A stretch of 29,568 bases of DNA, taken from positions 1 through 29,568 of the forward strand of contig DDLS01000008.1 in assembly GCA_002340255.1 (NCBI GenBank), given 5' to 3'. The translations under genes and the position numbers were made by a program. The notes beneath the pieces were generated by a model. The model worked only from the letters and a program-made list of their open reading frames with translations, ran no database searches and was not told the DNA's origin. This DNA is from Cyanobacteria bacterium UBA2566 (GTDB taxonomy: Bacteria; Cyanobacteriota; Cyanobacteriia; Cyanobacteriales; Desertifilaceae). Below, piece after piece: positions 16,054 through 25,200 of the stretch; the first letter of the stretch is position 1, and every line of letters begins with the position of its first letter.

Positions 16054-18066
16054 TTAACGTAGCTTATTTTCAAATACTTCAAAGGTTCTGAGTAAGTTGA
16101 TGGCTGAACGATAGGCTTCTTCGGTCAATTCTAATTGTTCTTCTGGAGTATCGACAATCTCATCGGCTAATAATCGTAAAGAACCAATCATCGAATTGAG
16201 TTGAGTTCTAGCTTCGTAAGATGCTTTTGATAGGGTTTGATAGTCAATCCTTTTCTGTCCAGTAGTTTCTGATGCTTCTGTTTCTGAAAATTGCATTGAA
16301 TGCAGACGATGATATAATCCTTTTTTTTCTAATAATTCCTGATGAGTCCCGACTTCCATCACTTGACCTTTATCTAAAACAGCAATTTGATCGGCGTTCT
16401 GAATGGTGGAGAGACGGTGAGCAATGACTAATGTAGTCCGATCGCGACTCAGATGATCGATCGCCTCTTGGACAATACGCTCAGACACTGTATCGAGCGC
16501 ACTCGTTGCTTCATCTAGGATCAAGATATCCGGATCTTGTAGCAGCGCTCTGGCGATCGCCAACCGTTGGCGTTGTCCTCCAGAAAGCATCACACCGCGA
16601 TCGCCCACCTCCGTTTCCCATTGTTTCGGCAATTGCATAATAAAATCATAAGCATTCGCCTGTTTCGCCGCCGTTACCATCTCATCCTCCGTAGCATCTG
16701 GACGAGCATAAATAATATTATTTCTCACTGTATCATTAAACAGAAACGTTGTTTGACTAACAATCCCCATAGATTTTCGCAAACTACGCAGCTCAAACTC
16801 ACGAATATCACGGCCATCGATCAAAATAGAACCTTCCGTCGGATCGTAAAATCTGGGCAACAAATCTGCAAATGTTGATTTTCCTGCTCCTGACGAACCC
16901 ACCAACGCCAAACTCTTCCCTCTAGACAAGACTAAATCAGCTTTCTTAATGACCAAATGATTATGACCGGGATAAGCAAATGATATCTCTTTGAAATGAA
17001 TCTTATCCTGAAACCCATTAAACGGAACAATTCCTTGAGTCATAATCGGCTTATTATCACGCCGCCAGATATCATAGGCAAAATCCACACTCGCTGACGC
17101 TTTAGCCAGAGTATTTCGGACACCATTGATCGAATTGACCACCGGCATCATCCGAAACAAAACAAACAAATATGTGAGTAAAATCGCTGACAAATTTTCT
17201 AATTGACTGGAGAAAAACGCACGGCCGACCAGTAGAATAGAAATCACTGTAAATATATTTGTAATTTCGCTTAAGGGCTTAATTAGGGCACTATTACTTT
17301 GCGCTAAGAAGTTAAATTTCTCCAGCTTAAGCATCATCCTCTTAATTAAACCAAACTCTTGCTGCTCATTTCCAACTGACTTAACTAATCGAATTCCACC
17401 TAAAACTTCCAACACCTTAATCGAGTACATCCTTTGCTGATTTGATACTTCTTTTCCCAACTGCTTAGAACGTTTGACCACACCTTGGTTAACCACGGCA
17501 ACCATAACGATCATTAGAGTTGAAATAACGGTCAATTGCCAGGACAAAGAAACGAGGAAAGACAAGAAAAAAAACGAGGTGATTAGGTAGATGGTCAAAT
17601 CCACATATGAATTAATTGCGGTTGTTGTTTGTGTTGTATCTCCCCCTAAACGTTTCGTGATATCACCCAACTTATTCTTACTATAAAAATCAATATCTGT
17701 TTCTAGAAGAGTTGACATAATATCAATCTTCATACAATTGGTCATTCTTCGCTTGAATGCGGCTGCCACAATAGCACGCAAATAATTTACCCCTTCCTTC
17801 AATATAATCGTCAATACAATAGCGGCTAACATTACTCCTAGTCGGTACGGTTCAGGAATACCTTGAAAGGGTGCAAAGATAAATTTTAGCGCAGGAGGCG
17901 CACCTTTTAGTTCAACTTCTTGTCCCACAATCTGAAGAACAACTGGAATAATCAGGGCAGTATTGACCCCATTAAAAATGGCTCCAGAGAATCCTAGGAT
18001 AATGTTGCTAATTAAGGGGATGGGATATTTTTTTAAATACTTAAATAGAAATTCTCTAGATGACAT
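16054..18066 (-). CDS. ABC exporter, fused membrane and ATPase domains, with a C-terminal DHp-like tail
   Basis: MsbA/HepA-like half-transporter that would flip or export a lipid-linked glycan across the inner membrane as a homodimer. Residues ~1-330 carry about six hydrophobic segments. The ATPase domain has Walker A GSSGAGKST (390-398), the Q-loop SQTTFLFND, the signature LSGGQ (494-498), Walker B with DEATSALD, and the switch His in IAHRLST. The usual family length is near 590-600; this protein has 670 residues. The extra tail includes SYEARTQLNSMIGSLRLL (616-633), resembling a histidine-kinase H-box with Tyr617 at the His position. The start is supported by GAGG six bases before ATG 18066. 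It stands 27 bases downstream of a glycosyltransferase gene and is probably the exporter of the island's product. Confidence 0.9.
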   Translation of the reverse strand: MSSREFLFKYLKKYPIPLISNIILGFSGAIFNGVNTALIIPVVLQIVGQEVELKGAPPALKFIFAPFQGIPEPYRLGVMLAAIVLTIILKEGVNYLRAIVAAAFKRRMTNCMKIDIMSTLLETDIDFYSKNKLGDITKRLGGDTTQTTTAINSYVDLTIYLITSFFFLSFLVSLSWQLTVISTLMIVMVAVVNQGVVKRSKQLGKEVSNQQRMYSIKVLEVLGGIRLVKSVGNEQQEFGLIKRMMLKLEKFNFLAQSNSALIKPLSEITNIFTVISILLVGRAFFSSQLENLSAILLTYLFVLFRMMPVVNSINGVRNTLAKASASVDFAYDIWRRDNKPIMTQGIVPFNGFQDKIHFKEISFAYPGHNHLVIKKADLVLSRGKSLALVGSSGAGKSTFADLLPRFYDPTEGSILIDGRDIREFELRSLRKSMGIVSQTTFLFNDTVRNNIIYARPDATEDEMVTAAKQANAYDFIMQLPKQWETEVGDRGVMLSGGQRQRLAIARALLQDPDILILDEATSALDTVSERIVQEAIDHLSRDRTTLVIAHRLSTIQNADQIAVLDKGQVMEVGTHQELLEKKGLYHRLHSMQFSETEASETTGQKRIDYQTLSKASYEARTQLNSMIGSLRLLADEIVDTPEEQLELTEEAYRSAINLLRTFEVFENKLR

Positions 18067-18093
18067 ACTGTACCTCTTGACCTGATCTCAATG

Positions 18094-19299
18094 TTATATA
18101 GTTTTATGTTTACGAAGATTGTCAATAAGAGTTTTTAATTCTTTTGACATGGCTTCAATATTATAGTTTTCCATACATCTTTTGCGGCTTTTTTGGCCTT
18201 GTTCATTGGCTAAATCTAGATCCTTGAAAATAGACTCAATCCGATCGGCAATTTGATTGGGAGACTCTGGATCGACTAAATAACCAGTTCCTCCTAAAAT
18301 CTCTGGTAAATCCCCCACATTAGACGCTAAAACTGGCTTGGACATAGCCATCGCATCGGTCAATTTTAGCGGGAATTGGGCTAAGGCTGCCGGTGTATTC
18401 CGTTGGGGAACGACTACTACATGGGCCGCAGACACCACCTCTGGCATTTTCTCATAAGGCAGTTTGGGAATCTGAATAATCCACCGTCCCCATTTCTCTT
18501 GCAAATAGCGATCGTAATTATCATAAGGACTACCTCCAATAATAACGACTCTCAAATCCGGTTGATCGAGTTTATCTAAAGCCAGTAAAACATCTTCAAT
18601 GCCTTTGTAGGGTCTTGGCGCTCCGGGAAACATTAGCACTCGATAGTCTGAAAGTCCGTAGCGCTCTCTGGAAACTTCGGGATTATAATTCTGGGGATTA
18701 AACAAGGTTGTATCTTTACCATTGGGGACATAAACTCCACCAAAACGCTCCTGCAAAAATCGGGTATGAACCGTTACTGCATCAGCTAGAGAAACTTGAT
18801 TTTCCATCCATTTTAGATAGAGGGGATGATCGGGCATTCTCAGCGCTCCCTGTGGCTTGAGAATATCGCGGCCAAACTGTTTTAAGCTGGGAGGATAGCG
18901 CCATTGGTCTCCCCCGTGCCAACTTAATTCCCAATCATCAATATCTACAATTACGGAGCAACGACGTTGCATTCTTTTGAGTAAGGCTAAACCAAAACTG
19001 GTAGGTTTTGGTCTTAGGGCATACAGAATATCTCCTTGAATGGCTTTGAGTAAGGTTTGGGCAGAGCGGAAAAAACCTGGATAGTTGACACCAGGTACAC
19101 AAACGATGGGATACTTGGACTCAGAGGTATTTGGCGGTTCACCGAAACTAAAGCCCAGAATTTCTACGTTATGCCCCAATTCAGTTAATGCTTGGGCCAA
19201 TAAAAAGGTGCGGACAGCTCCTCCCCAACGACCGGCACCTGCTTGCGAAAGATCGCTGACGAGTATAGAAATTTTTAAGGCATTAGATGTAGTCTCCAT
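18094..19299 (-). CDS. GT4-family glycosyltransferase
   Basis: A 401-residue glycosyltransferase of the group 1 type. The N-terminus has ISILVSDLSQ followed by GGAVRTFLLAQALTELGH, the usual acceptor-domain start. The hinge segment VYVPNGKD and the C-terminal FPGAPRPYKGIEDVLLAL and FPLKLTDAMAMSKPVLAS segments are characteristic of GT4 donor-binding domains. ATG at 19299 is chosen; the frame continues to a TTG at 19368 that overlaps the upstream stop codon, but the extra 23 residues look non-conserved. It sits between a 69-residue protein gene upstream and the ABC exporter downstream, all on the minus strand, and probably supplies the exporter's substrate. Confidence 0.86.
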   Translation of the reverse strand: METTSNALKISILVSDLSQAGAGRWGGAVRTFLLAQALTELGHNVEILGFSFGEPPNTSESKYPIVCVPGVNYPGFFRSAQTLLKAIQGDILYALRPKPTSFGLALLKRMQRRCSVIVDIDDWELSWHGGDQWRYPPSLKQFGRDILKPQGALRMPDHPLYLKWMENQVSLADAVTVHTRFLQERFGGVYVPNGKDTTLFNPQNYNPEVSRERYGLSDYRVLMFPGAPRPYKGIEDVLLALDKLDQPDLRVVIIGGSPYDNYDRYLQEKWGRWIIQIPKLPYEKMPEVVSAAHVVVVPQRNTPAALAQFPLKLTDAMAMSKPVLASNVGDLPEILGGTGYLVDPESPNQIADRIESIFKDLDLANEQGQKSRKRCMENYNIEAMSKELKTLIDNLRKHKTI

Positions 19300-19364
19300 C
19301 ACAGGCGATCCCCCCAATAGATCGGAATCAATACAGCTATCTTTGGTATCATTTTTTCTATCTC

Positions 19365-19574
19365 TCAAGAATCCACTAATTTCAACCGTCCAGTTTGTAG
19401 AGCATCCAATATCCGGTTAATCTCCTGTTTCATCTCCTGATTCAGTTTCATATTCGAGATCAGGGCAGAACTGATAATCAAGTATTCTTTCGGTGTCAGT
19501 TGACCTCTCTCAAGAATGCCTTTAACCACTTGATGGGCGACCAAGTTCGGTTGGTTAGATGGAGAACGGGACAT
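19365..19574 (-). CDS. Small conserved-looking hypothetical protein, 69 aa
   Basis: No named function. The composition is that of a soluble, mostly helical protein: AHQVVKGILERGQLTPKEYL and the segment around EMKQEINRILDALQTGR look like two amphipathic helices. I recall similar short cyanobacterial proteins, but this is not verified. ATG at 19574 is the only good start; no Shine-Dalgarno sequence is clear. Its TGA overlaps a TTG that could start the downstream glycosyltransferase frame, so translational coupling is possible. It may head the operon that includes the glycosyltransferase and the ABC exporter. Confidence 0.62.
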   Translation of the reverse strand: MSRSPSNQPNLVAHQVVKGILERGQLTPKEYLIISSALISNMKLNQEMKQEINRILDALQTGRLKLVDS

Positions 19575-19743
19575 AAAGGGTTTGTCTAGTTGGCGATCGC
19601 GTGATAACGTTTTAGGCTACTCATGGGGAAGGGTCATCTTGATGGCTTTTCTAGGGGATCAAAACTTTACCTCACATCTTACCCTTACAATAGGAGAGAA
19701 GAGGAAAATTCTGAAGTTCATTTAAGTATACCCTCAAGATCCT

Positions 19744-20517
19744 ATGCAAGTTTACCGACTTCCTGCTCTTTCCGATAACTATATCTTTGTTTTACACGAT
19801 CGCCACCTCAACCAAGCTGCTGTCGTCGATCCCGCCCAACCGCAGCCCGTCTTAGAGTGCCTAGCGCCGCTCGGTGCAGACCTAATCGCCATCCTTAACA
19901 CCCATCATCATAGCGATCATATAGGAGGCAATCAACAGTTAATGGAGAGATTTCCCCAACTGCAAGTTTATGGGGGGGCTGTAGACCGGGGGAGAATTCC
20001 AGGACAACACTTTTTTCTTGAAGACGGCGATCGCCTCACCATTTTAGGCCAAGAGGCACAAATCTTCTTTGTCCCCGGTCATACCAAAGCGCATATTGCC
20101 TACTACTTCTCTCCAAAAGATACCCGTGAACCCGGAAATCTGTTCTGTGGAGACACCCTATTTGCCGGTGGATGTGGTCGCCTCTTCGAGGGAACCCCAG
20201 CCCAGATGGTTAATTCTCTGAGTAAATTAAGAAATCTTCCCGATAATACCCAAATTTGGTGCGCCCACGAATACACCCTCAGCAACCTCAAATTTGCCCT
20301 AACGGTAGATGGAGATAACCCCAAATTACAAGAGAGATTTGCCAGCGTCAAGGAAGCCAGACAAAACAACCAACCCACCGTCCCCTCCTTCTTGGGTCTG
20401 GAAAAACTCACCAACCCCTTCCTGCGTTGGGATAAACCCAGTTTACAAGCGGCTGCTGACAGCACCGATCCCGTGCAAACCTTTAGTCGCATTCGCGGTA
20501 AAAAAGACCTGTTTTAG
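19744..20517 (+). CDS. gloB: Hydroxyacylglutathione hydrolase (glyoxalase II)
   Basis: Metallo-beta-lactamase-fold enzyme that hydrolyses S-lactoylglutathione in methylglyoxal detoxification. The 257-residue length is normal. The metal-binding THHHSDH motif is at residues 53-59, and FVPGHTKAHIAYY, CGDTLFAGGCGRLFEG and WCAHEYTLSN supply the remaining metal ligands in the order typical of GloB. The C-terminal substrate-binding part ends in FSRIRGKKDLF, which is a glyoxalase II tail. ATG at 19744 is the natural start, without a clear Shine-Dalgarno sequence. It is divergent from the glycan-island operon and lies upstream of rplI. Confidence 0.94.
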   Translation: MQVYRLPALSDNYIFVLHDRHLNQAAVVDPAQPQPVLECLAPLGADLIAILNTHHHSDHIGGNQQLMERFPQLQVYGGAVDRGRIPGQHFFLEDGDRLTILGQEAQIFFVPGHTKAHIAYYFSPKDTREPGNLFCGDTLFAGGCGRLFEGTPAQMVNSLSKLRNLPDNTQIWCAHEYTLSNLKFALTVDGDNPKLQERFASVKEARQNNQPTVPSFLGLEKLTNPFLRWDKPSLQAAADSTDPVQTFSRIRGKKDLF

Positions 20518-20624
20518 AGCTTTGAACAATCAAGGATCAGTACAGGAATTGCGATCGCCCCCAAAGTCGGATATAATGAAAGACTTTGATCCAACTTAAC
20601 TCACTAGAGAACAGCCAACTCATC

Positions 20625-21083
20625 ATGAGCAAAAGAGTACAAATTGTATTAAACAAAGATGTAAGCAAACTCGGCAAATCCGGGGATGTGGTAGATGTTG
20701 CCCGTGGTTATGCCCGTAACTATCTCATTCCCCACGGTATAGCCCTGCGTGCCACCCCAGGTATCCTCAAACAAGTCGAAATTCGTAAAGAAAAAGAACG
20801 TCAACGGCTACTCGAAGAAAAACGTCAGGCTGAAGCCCGAAAAACTGCCCTGGAAACCATCGGTCGCTTCACTATTCGCAAACAAGTCGGCGAAGGAGAA
20901 GCTATTTTTGGAACAGTTACTGACCGAGAAGTCGCTGAAGTTATCCTGGAAACGACTGCCCAAGAAGTAGACCGTCGTGGCATTACCCTACCGGAAATCA
21001 GCAGACTCGGATTCTATAGTGCCGAAATTAAACTGCACCCTGAAGTAACCGCAACTGTTGAAATCCAAGTTGCTGCCCTTTAG
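20625..21083 (+). CDS. rplI: 50S ribosomal protein L9
   Basis: Structural ribosomal protein, 152 residues. It starts KRVQIVLNKDVSKLGKSGDVVDVARGYARNYL (only its ends KRVQIVL and YARNYL need be noted), the L9 N-terminal domain, followed by a long connecting helix rich in Lys, Glu and Arg, and a C-terminal rRNA-binding domain with FGTVTDREV and IKLHPEVTATVEIQV. The frame continues upstream to 20586, but ATG at 20625 gives the standard MSKRVQIVL N-terminus of cyanobacterial L9. It stands 107 bases after gloB with a HIP1 site in the gap, so it may have its own promoter. Confidence 0.96.
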   Translation: MSKRVQIVLNKDVSKLGKSGDVVDVARGYARNYLIPHGIALRATPGILKQVEIRKEKERQRLLEEKRQAEARKTALETIGRFTIRKQVGEGEAIFGTVTDREVAEVILETTAQEVDRRGITLPEISRLGFYSAEIKLHPEVTATVEIQVAAL

Positions 21084-21164
21084 GGATGGGGAGATAGGGG
21101 GATAGGGAGACCTTTAAAGTAGACTTATTCTATTCTCCACCTCCCCACATCTCTCTATTCCCGT
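21084..21164 (+). terminator. Purine/pyrimidine imperfect hairpin after rplI
   Basis: A purine-rich stretch with repeated GGGGA/GGATA units (21084-21111) is followed by a pyrimidine-rich stretch with CTCC/CCCC units (about 21126-21163). They can pair as an imperfect long hairpin. A similar arrangement lies after the squalene/phytoene synthase-like gene at 26798-26845. It probably terminates rplI transcription. Confidence 0.35.
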
Positions 21165-21167
21165 TAC

Positions 21168-21203
21168 AGCAGAGGGCAAGAAGTCGCCTTCTTGCCCTCT
21201 GCT
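21168..21203 (-). ncRNA. Group II intron domain VI-like hairpin
   Basis: AGCAGAGGGCAAGAAG and its exact reverse complement CTTCTTGCCCTCTGCT form a 16-bp perfect stem around a 4-base loop. It directly follows domain V on the minus strand. No bulged adenosine is present in the stem; a branch-point A would have to be in the flanking GTAAC. Confidence 0.6.
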
Positions 21204-21207
21204 CCAA

Positions 21208-21240
21208 AACCGTGCGTGCGATGAAAGTCGCACACGGCTC
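21208..21240 (-). ncRNA. Group II intron domain V-like hairpin with altered loop
   Basis: On the minus strand the arms GAGCCGTGTGCGA and TCGCACGCACGGTT match the domain V consensus, including the AGC triad and the two-base CG bulge. The apical loop reads CTTTCA, whereas the canonical loop is TGAAAG (GNRA-type GAAA). Confidence 0.7.
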
Positions 21241-21835
21241 CTGAATAATCAAGCTGTTGTCATCAGCAGAAACTCTGGATTTTCCTTGTCTGGTCGGTTT
21301 TGGCGACTACATCCATACCTCACTTATGAGTGGGTTCATAGCATAATATCGCTACTGACTCCCCAGACTTCTTGATTATCCGTCTCTTGTGGGCATATCC
21401 TTGATATGACTCAAGGCATTGGCTTCTAGAGACACCCTTTCCCCCATCGGCTTACGGATGCTTTCCTACTGTTTTATACAGAACCGATGCGGGTTACTTC
21501 GTTCCCAATCACCATCAGTTGAACTTTTAGGATGATCCTGTACGCCGGGAAAGATTAGTCTTCTTGTAAATAGCGGAATAAATCTATTTACCCCTTTCCG
21601 TTAACTTTTTGTTTCCAGCCTATCAGCCCTTTGGCTGGTTGGAATTGACGACGCTTCCGACACATCTTCATGGGAGTTATCCATCAGCTCCTGCTCAACG
21701 GGTTTTCAAATCGGGCTATTAGATACCGCCTTTTTTCCTCGCTCACTACCAGAGAGTTACCACCTCTACAGCAGCAAGAAATCCTTGTACTCCAAGAAAG
21801 GGTAGGACTTGATAAAGGATCGCATCTACATGATG

Positions 21836-22295
21836 ATTGAGCTGTCAAGGTTCTGCTATTTTTTCTGGGTTGATAGCGATCTTCAATCAACCCATAGGTA
21901 GTTAACCTTGCCACTAATCCCCTAAACTAACGAGTTAGTCTAGTTTCTAGCGAACGAATCGTACTATTCCCTATTCCCCATTCCCTAGCGCAAAGCGCAA
22001 AGCGCCATATAGCCCCTCAAGTTAAAAGTAAAGTGACAGAAAAGGGATATTCTTTACCTAAAGTTTATCTCGTCTTCAGCAACACTTGACCAGAGCTTTA
22101 TGAAATATAAACGATCGCACCGTACTGTAAAAAGCTGTGTGGCTTCCTCCTAGTCTTGGGTACTGACGCAAGTTAAGAGAAAAACAATTAAGAAGTCAAG
22201 CTGGGATTAATCGCCTTCGGAACTTCTCCAGAGTGCGATCCCTATTCGTTTACCCATCTACTCAATCACAGCAAACTAAGCACAGCAAAAAAACA
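21836..22295. other. Intergenic region upstream of the nuclease gene
   Basis: About 460 bases with no supported gene. It holds the GCGCAAAGCGC repeat cluster at 21988-22005 and an AT-rich part (about 22085-22200) that is the likely site of the nuclease promoter, although no clear -35/-10 pair was recognised. A short minus-strand open frame at 21684-21914 crosses into it but has no features of a protein. Confidence 0.4.
21988..22005. repeat. Tandem GCGCAAA palindrome cluster
   Basis: GCGC occurs three times, separated by AAA each time, giving two overlapping GCGCAAAGCGC palindromes. The same core is seen within the hairpin at 71-87, and a GCGC-TTC-GCGC version at 29503-29517. Confidence 0.6.
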
Positions 22296-25200
22296 ATGGC
22301 ACTCAATCCAGGGGACATCGCATTTGTCCAATACAACGCCGATAACCCAGACAACTTCGCCTTCGTTGCTCTCGTCGATATTGCTGACAGCGAATCTATC
22401 CTCTTCACCGATAACGGTTGGCAAGCGAGCAATACTTTTCGTGCTAATGAAAACACGATTACCTGGACTCCCCCCGCTGGCGGCATCACTGCCGGAACAG
22501 TGGTAACCATTACTGGAACCACAGCATCTTCTGGGACAGTCTCTGGAACCACACCTGCACTAAGCGCTGATGGAGATCAGATCCTCGCCTATCAGGGAGC
22601 ATCTACCTTTATCGCCGCTCTGAACAACGAAGGGGCAGGAGTATGGCAAGCTGATGCCACCAATAGTAATACCTCCGCAGAACCTCAAGGACTCACTAAC
22701 GGCACGAATGCTGTAGCCTTGACTGAAATCGATAATGCCCGGTATGTAGGCACGACATCCGGGACTCAGGCTGACTTACTCGCCGCTATCAATAATTCTG
22801 CCAACTGGACGGGCAGTCAGAGCGCTGCTCAAACCTTCTCCGGAAGCTTTACTGTTAGTGGCTCACCATCTCCGACTCCAACTCCTTCTACTACTCTGAT
22901 TCACGACATCCAGGGAAGCAGCGCTGCTAGTGCCCTTGATGGCAATACCGTAACTATTGAAGGTATTGTTGTTGGCGACTTCCAAGATGGAACTGGAGTC
23001 GGAACCAATGGGGATCTCAATGGCTTTTTTGTCCAAGAAGAAGATGCCGATGCGGACGGAAATGCCGCCACCTCAGAAGGAATTTTTGTCTTTGATGGTT
23101 TCAGTCCTGCGGTTAATGTCCAGGTGGGCGATAAAGTGCAAGTGACTGGAGAAGTTGAGGAATTCTTTGGTCTCACGGAGCTAACTAGCGTTAGCAATGT
23201 TACGGTTGTTTCTTCTGGAAATGCTCTGCCTACCGCGACGGATATCTCCCTTCCCGTTGCCGCAACGGTAACCAATAGCGATGGCGAACTGATCCCGGAT
23301 CTTGAACCATACGAAGGGATGTTAGTCCGCTTTACCGATACCTTGAGTGTAACGGAAATGTTTCAGCTCGATCGCTTCGGAGAGCTGAGAGTGTCCCAAG
23401 GGGGACGCTTAAAACAATTCACCCAAAATAACAGTCCTGATGTAGCAGGATTTACCGCTCATCAGCAAGATATTGCCCGGCGCAATATTGTTATTGATGA
23501 CGGTCAAACGGTCCAGAATCCTGACCCTATTATCTTTCCTGATGGTAGTCTCTCCACTGCTGATGGCTTCCGCATGGGAGATACCGTAACTAATTTGACT
23601 GGAGTTGTGAGCTATAGTCGAGGCAGTGGTGGTTCTGGTGACGAAAACTATCGCATTCACCCCACGGTTGCACCAACGTTCGTATCGACCAACGCCCGAC
23701 CGGTAACGCCTGATGCTGTTGGCGGTAGCCTAAAAGTTTCTGGTTTCAATGTTCTCAATTACTTCACTACCGTAGATGAAGGCAGCAACACCACTGCTAA
23801 TGGTAATAACCCTCGTGGCGCAGATAATGCCACAGAGTTTACGCGGCAAACGGAAAAACTGGTTACGGCTTTAAGCACTTTAGATGCTGATATTGTTGGG
23901 TTAGTGGAGGTGGAAAATGACTTCCTGGCAGGAAGTAGTGGTAATGCTATCGAAAATCTGGTGAATGAGTTAAATAACTCGGTTGGTGCTGGAACTTATA
24001 ATTGGGTGAATCCGGGCACTCAGTTTGTGGGGGATGATGCGATCGCGGTAGGATTCATTTATAAACCCAGTGCAGTTTCTCTCTCTGGTAGTAGCAATAT
24101 CTTAAATACAGCCGCTTTCCTCGACCCGAACAATTCTGGACAGAACCGCAACCGTGCCGCTTTAGCCCAAACTTTCACTGAAACCGCTTCTGGGGAAAGC
24201 TTTACCGCCGTTGTCAATCACTTCAAGTCTAAGGGCAGTTCTGGTCTGACGGATACCAGTAATCCAGATTTTGACCAATTGGATGGTCAAGGCTTCTGGT
24301 CTGATACCCGTGCTGATGCGGCTACTGCTCTGGCCAATTGGCTGAACACTGACCCCACCAATAGTGGCGATAGTGATTTCTTGATTTTGGGCGATCTCAA
24401 TGCCTATGCTCAAGAAGATGCGATTACTAATCTGAAAAATGCAGGATATACAGATTTAGCGCAACAGTTTATTGGCTCTGATGCCTATTCGTTTGTCTTC
24501 GACGGACAAACGGGAACCCTAGACTATGCTTTGGCAAACTCCAGCTTGCTCCCGCAAGTGACGGGAACGACGGAGTGGCATGTGAATGCAGATGAACCGG
24601 ATGCGATTGACTACAATACTGACTTTGGTCGGAATACTGGCATTTTTGATGGGTCAGTTCCCTTCCGTAACTCCGATCACGACCCTGTAATTGTTGGTCT
24701 CAATCTAGGAGCGTCTGCACCAACGCCAACGCCGACTCCTACGCCGACTCCCACCCCAACGCCGACTCCCACCCCAACGCCAACCCCGACTCCTGGGAAT
24801 GGAACGGTTGAAATTAGTCTGAATGCGGAACAGGTTGCTGCTGTAGTGGCAGCTTTGGATAATCCTCCTCCTTTCCCCTCGCCCAATTTAGCCAGCGTAA
24901 CTATCACGGGAATCAATACGTTTGATCTTCTTCTGGGAGACAACCAGAATGAGACGTTCAATGCTAGAGGGGGCCCGGATATCGTTGTTGCTGGTGGTGG
25001 AGATGATAACGTCAATGGAGATGTTGGAGACGATCTATTAATTGGTAATCAAGGCCGTGATATTGTCAGTGGTGATGCTGGGAATGATGTTATTTTTGGC
25101 GGTCAAGGCGATGATGCTGCCAGCGGTGGTGATGGGAACGATCTGGTAAGTGGCGATCGCGGTAACGACCTGTTGCAAGGAAATGGGGGTAATGACCAAC

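Larger units (their letters stand above)
21165..21835 (-). mobile_element. ORF-less, probably decayed group II intron
   Basis: On the minus strand the 3' end carries a domain V-like hairpin (21208-21240) with catalytic AGC and GGTT ends, followed directly by a domain VI-like hairpin (21168-21203). The upstream ~600 bases resemble the structured domain I region of cyanobacterial group II introns, including a stretch with AACCCGCATCGGTTCTG read on the minus strand and a GATGGGGGAAAGGGT segment. No maturase/reverse transcriptase reading frame is present in the space where domain IV should hold it. The 5' end is not certain: no clean GTGYG was found, and 21835 is an estimate. It is intergenic, between rplI and the nuclease gene. 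Confidence 0.6.

Noticed and set aside
21684..21914. Minus-strand open frame of 76 codons inside the intron region
   Set aside because: It covers the expected structured RNA of the intron, has no protein-like pattern and no ribosome binding site.
22233..22295. N-terminal extension of the nuclease from a GTG
   Set aside because: The added residues are polar and irregular, do not form a signal peptide, and the ATG at 22296 starts the recognisable domain directly.
24677..25015. Minus-strand frame with a long Val-Gly run
   Set aside because: It is the antisense shadow of the Pro-Thr linker and RTX start of the nuclease gene.
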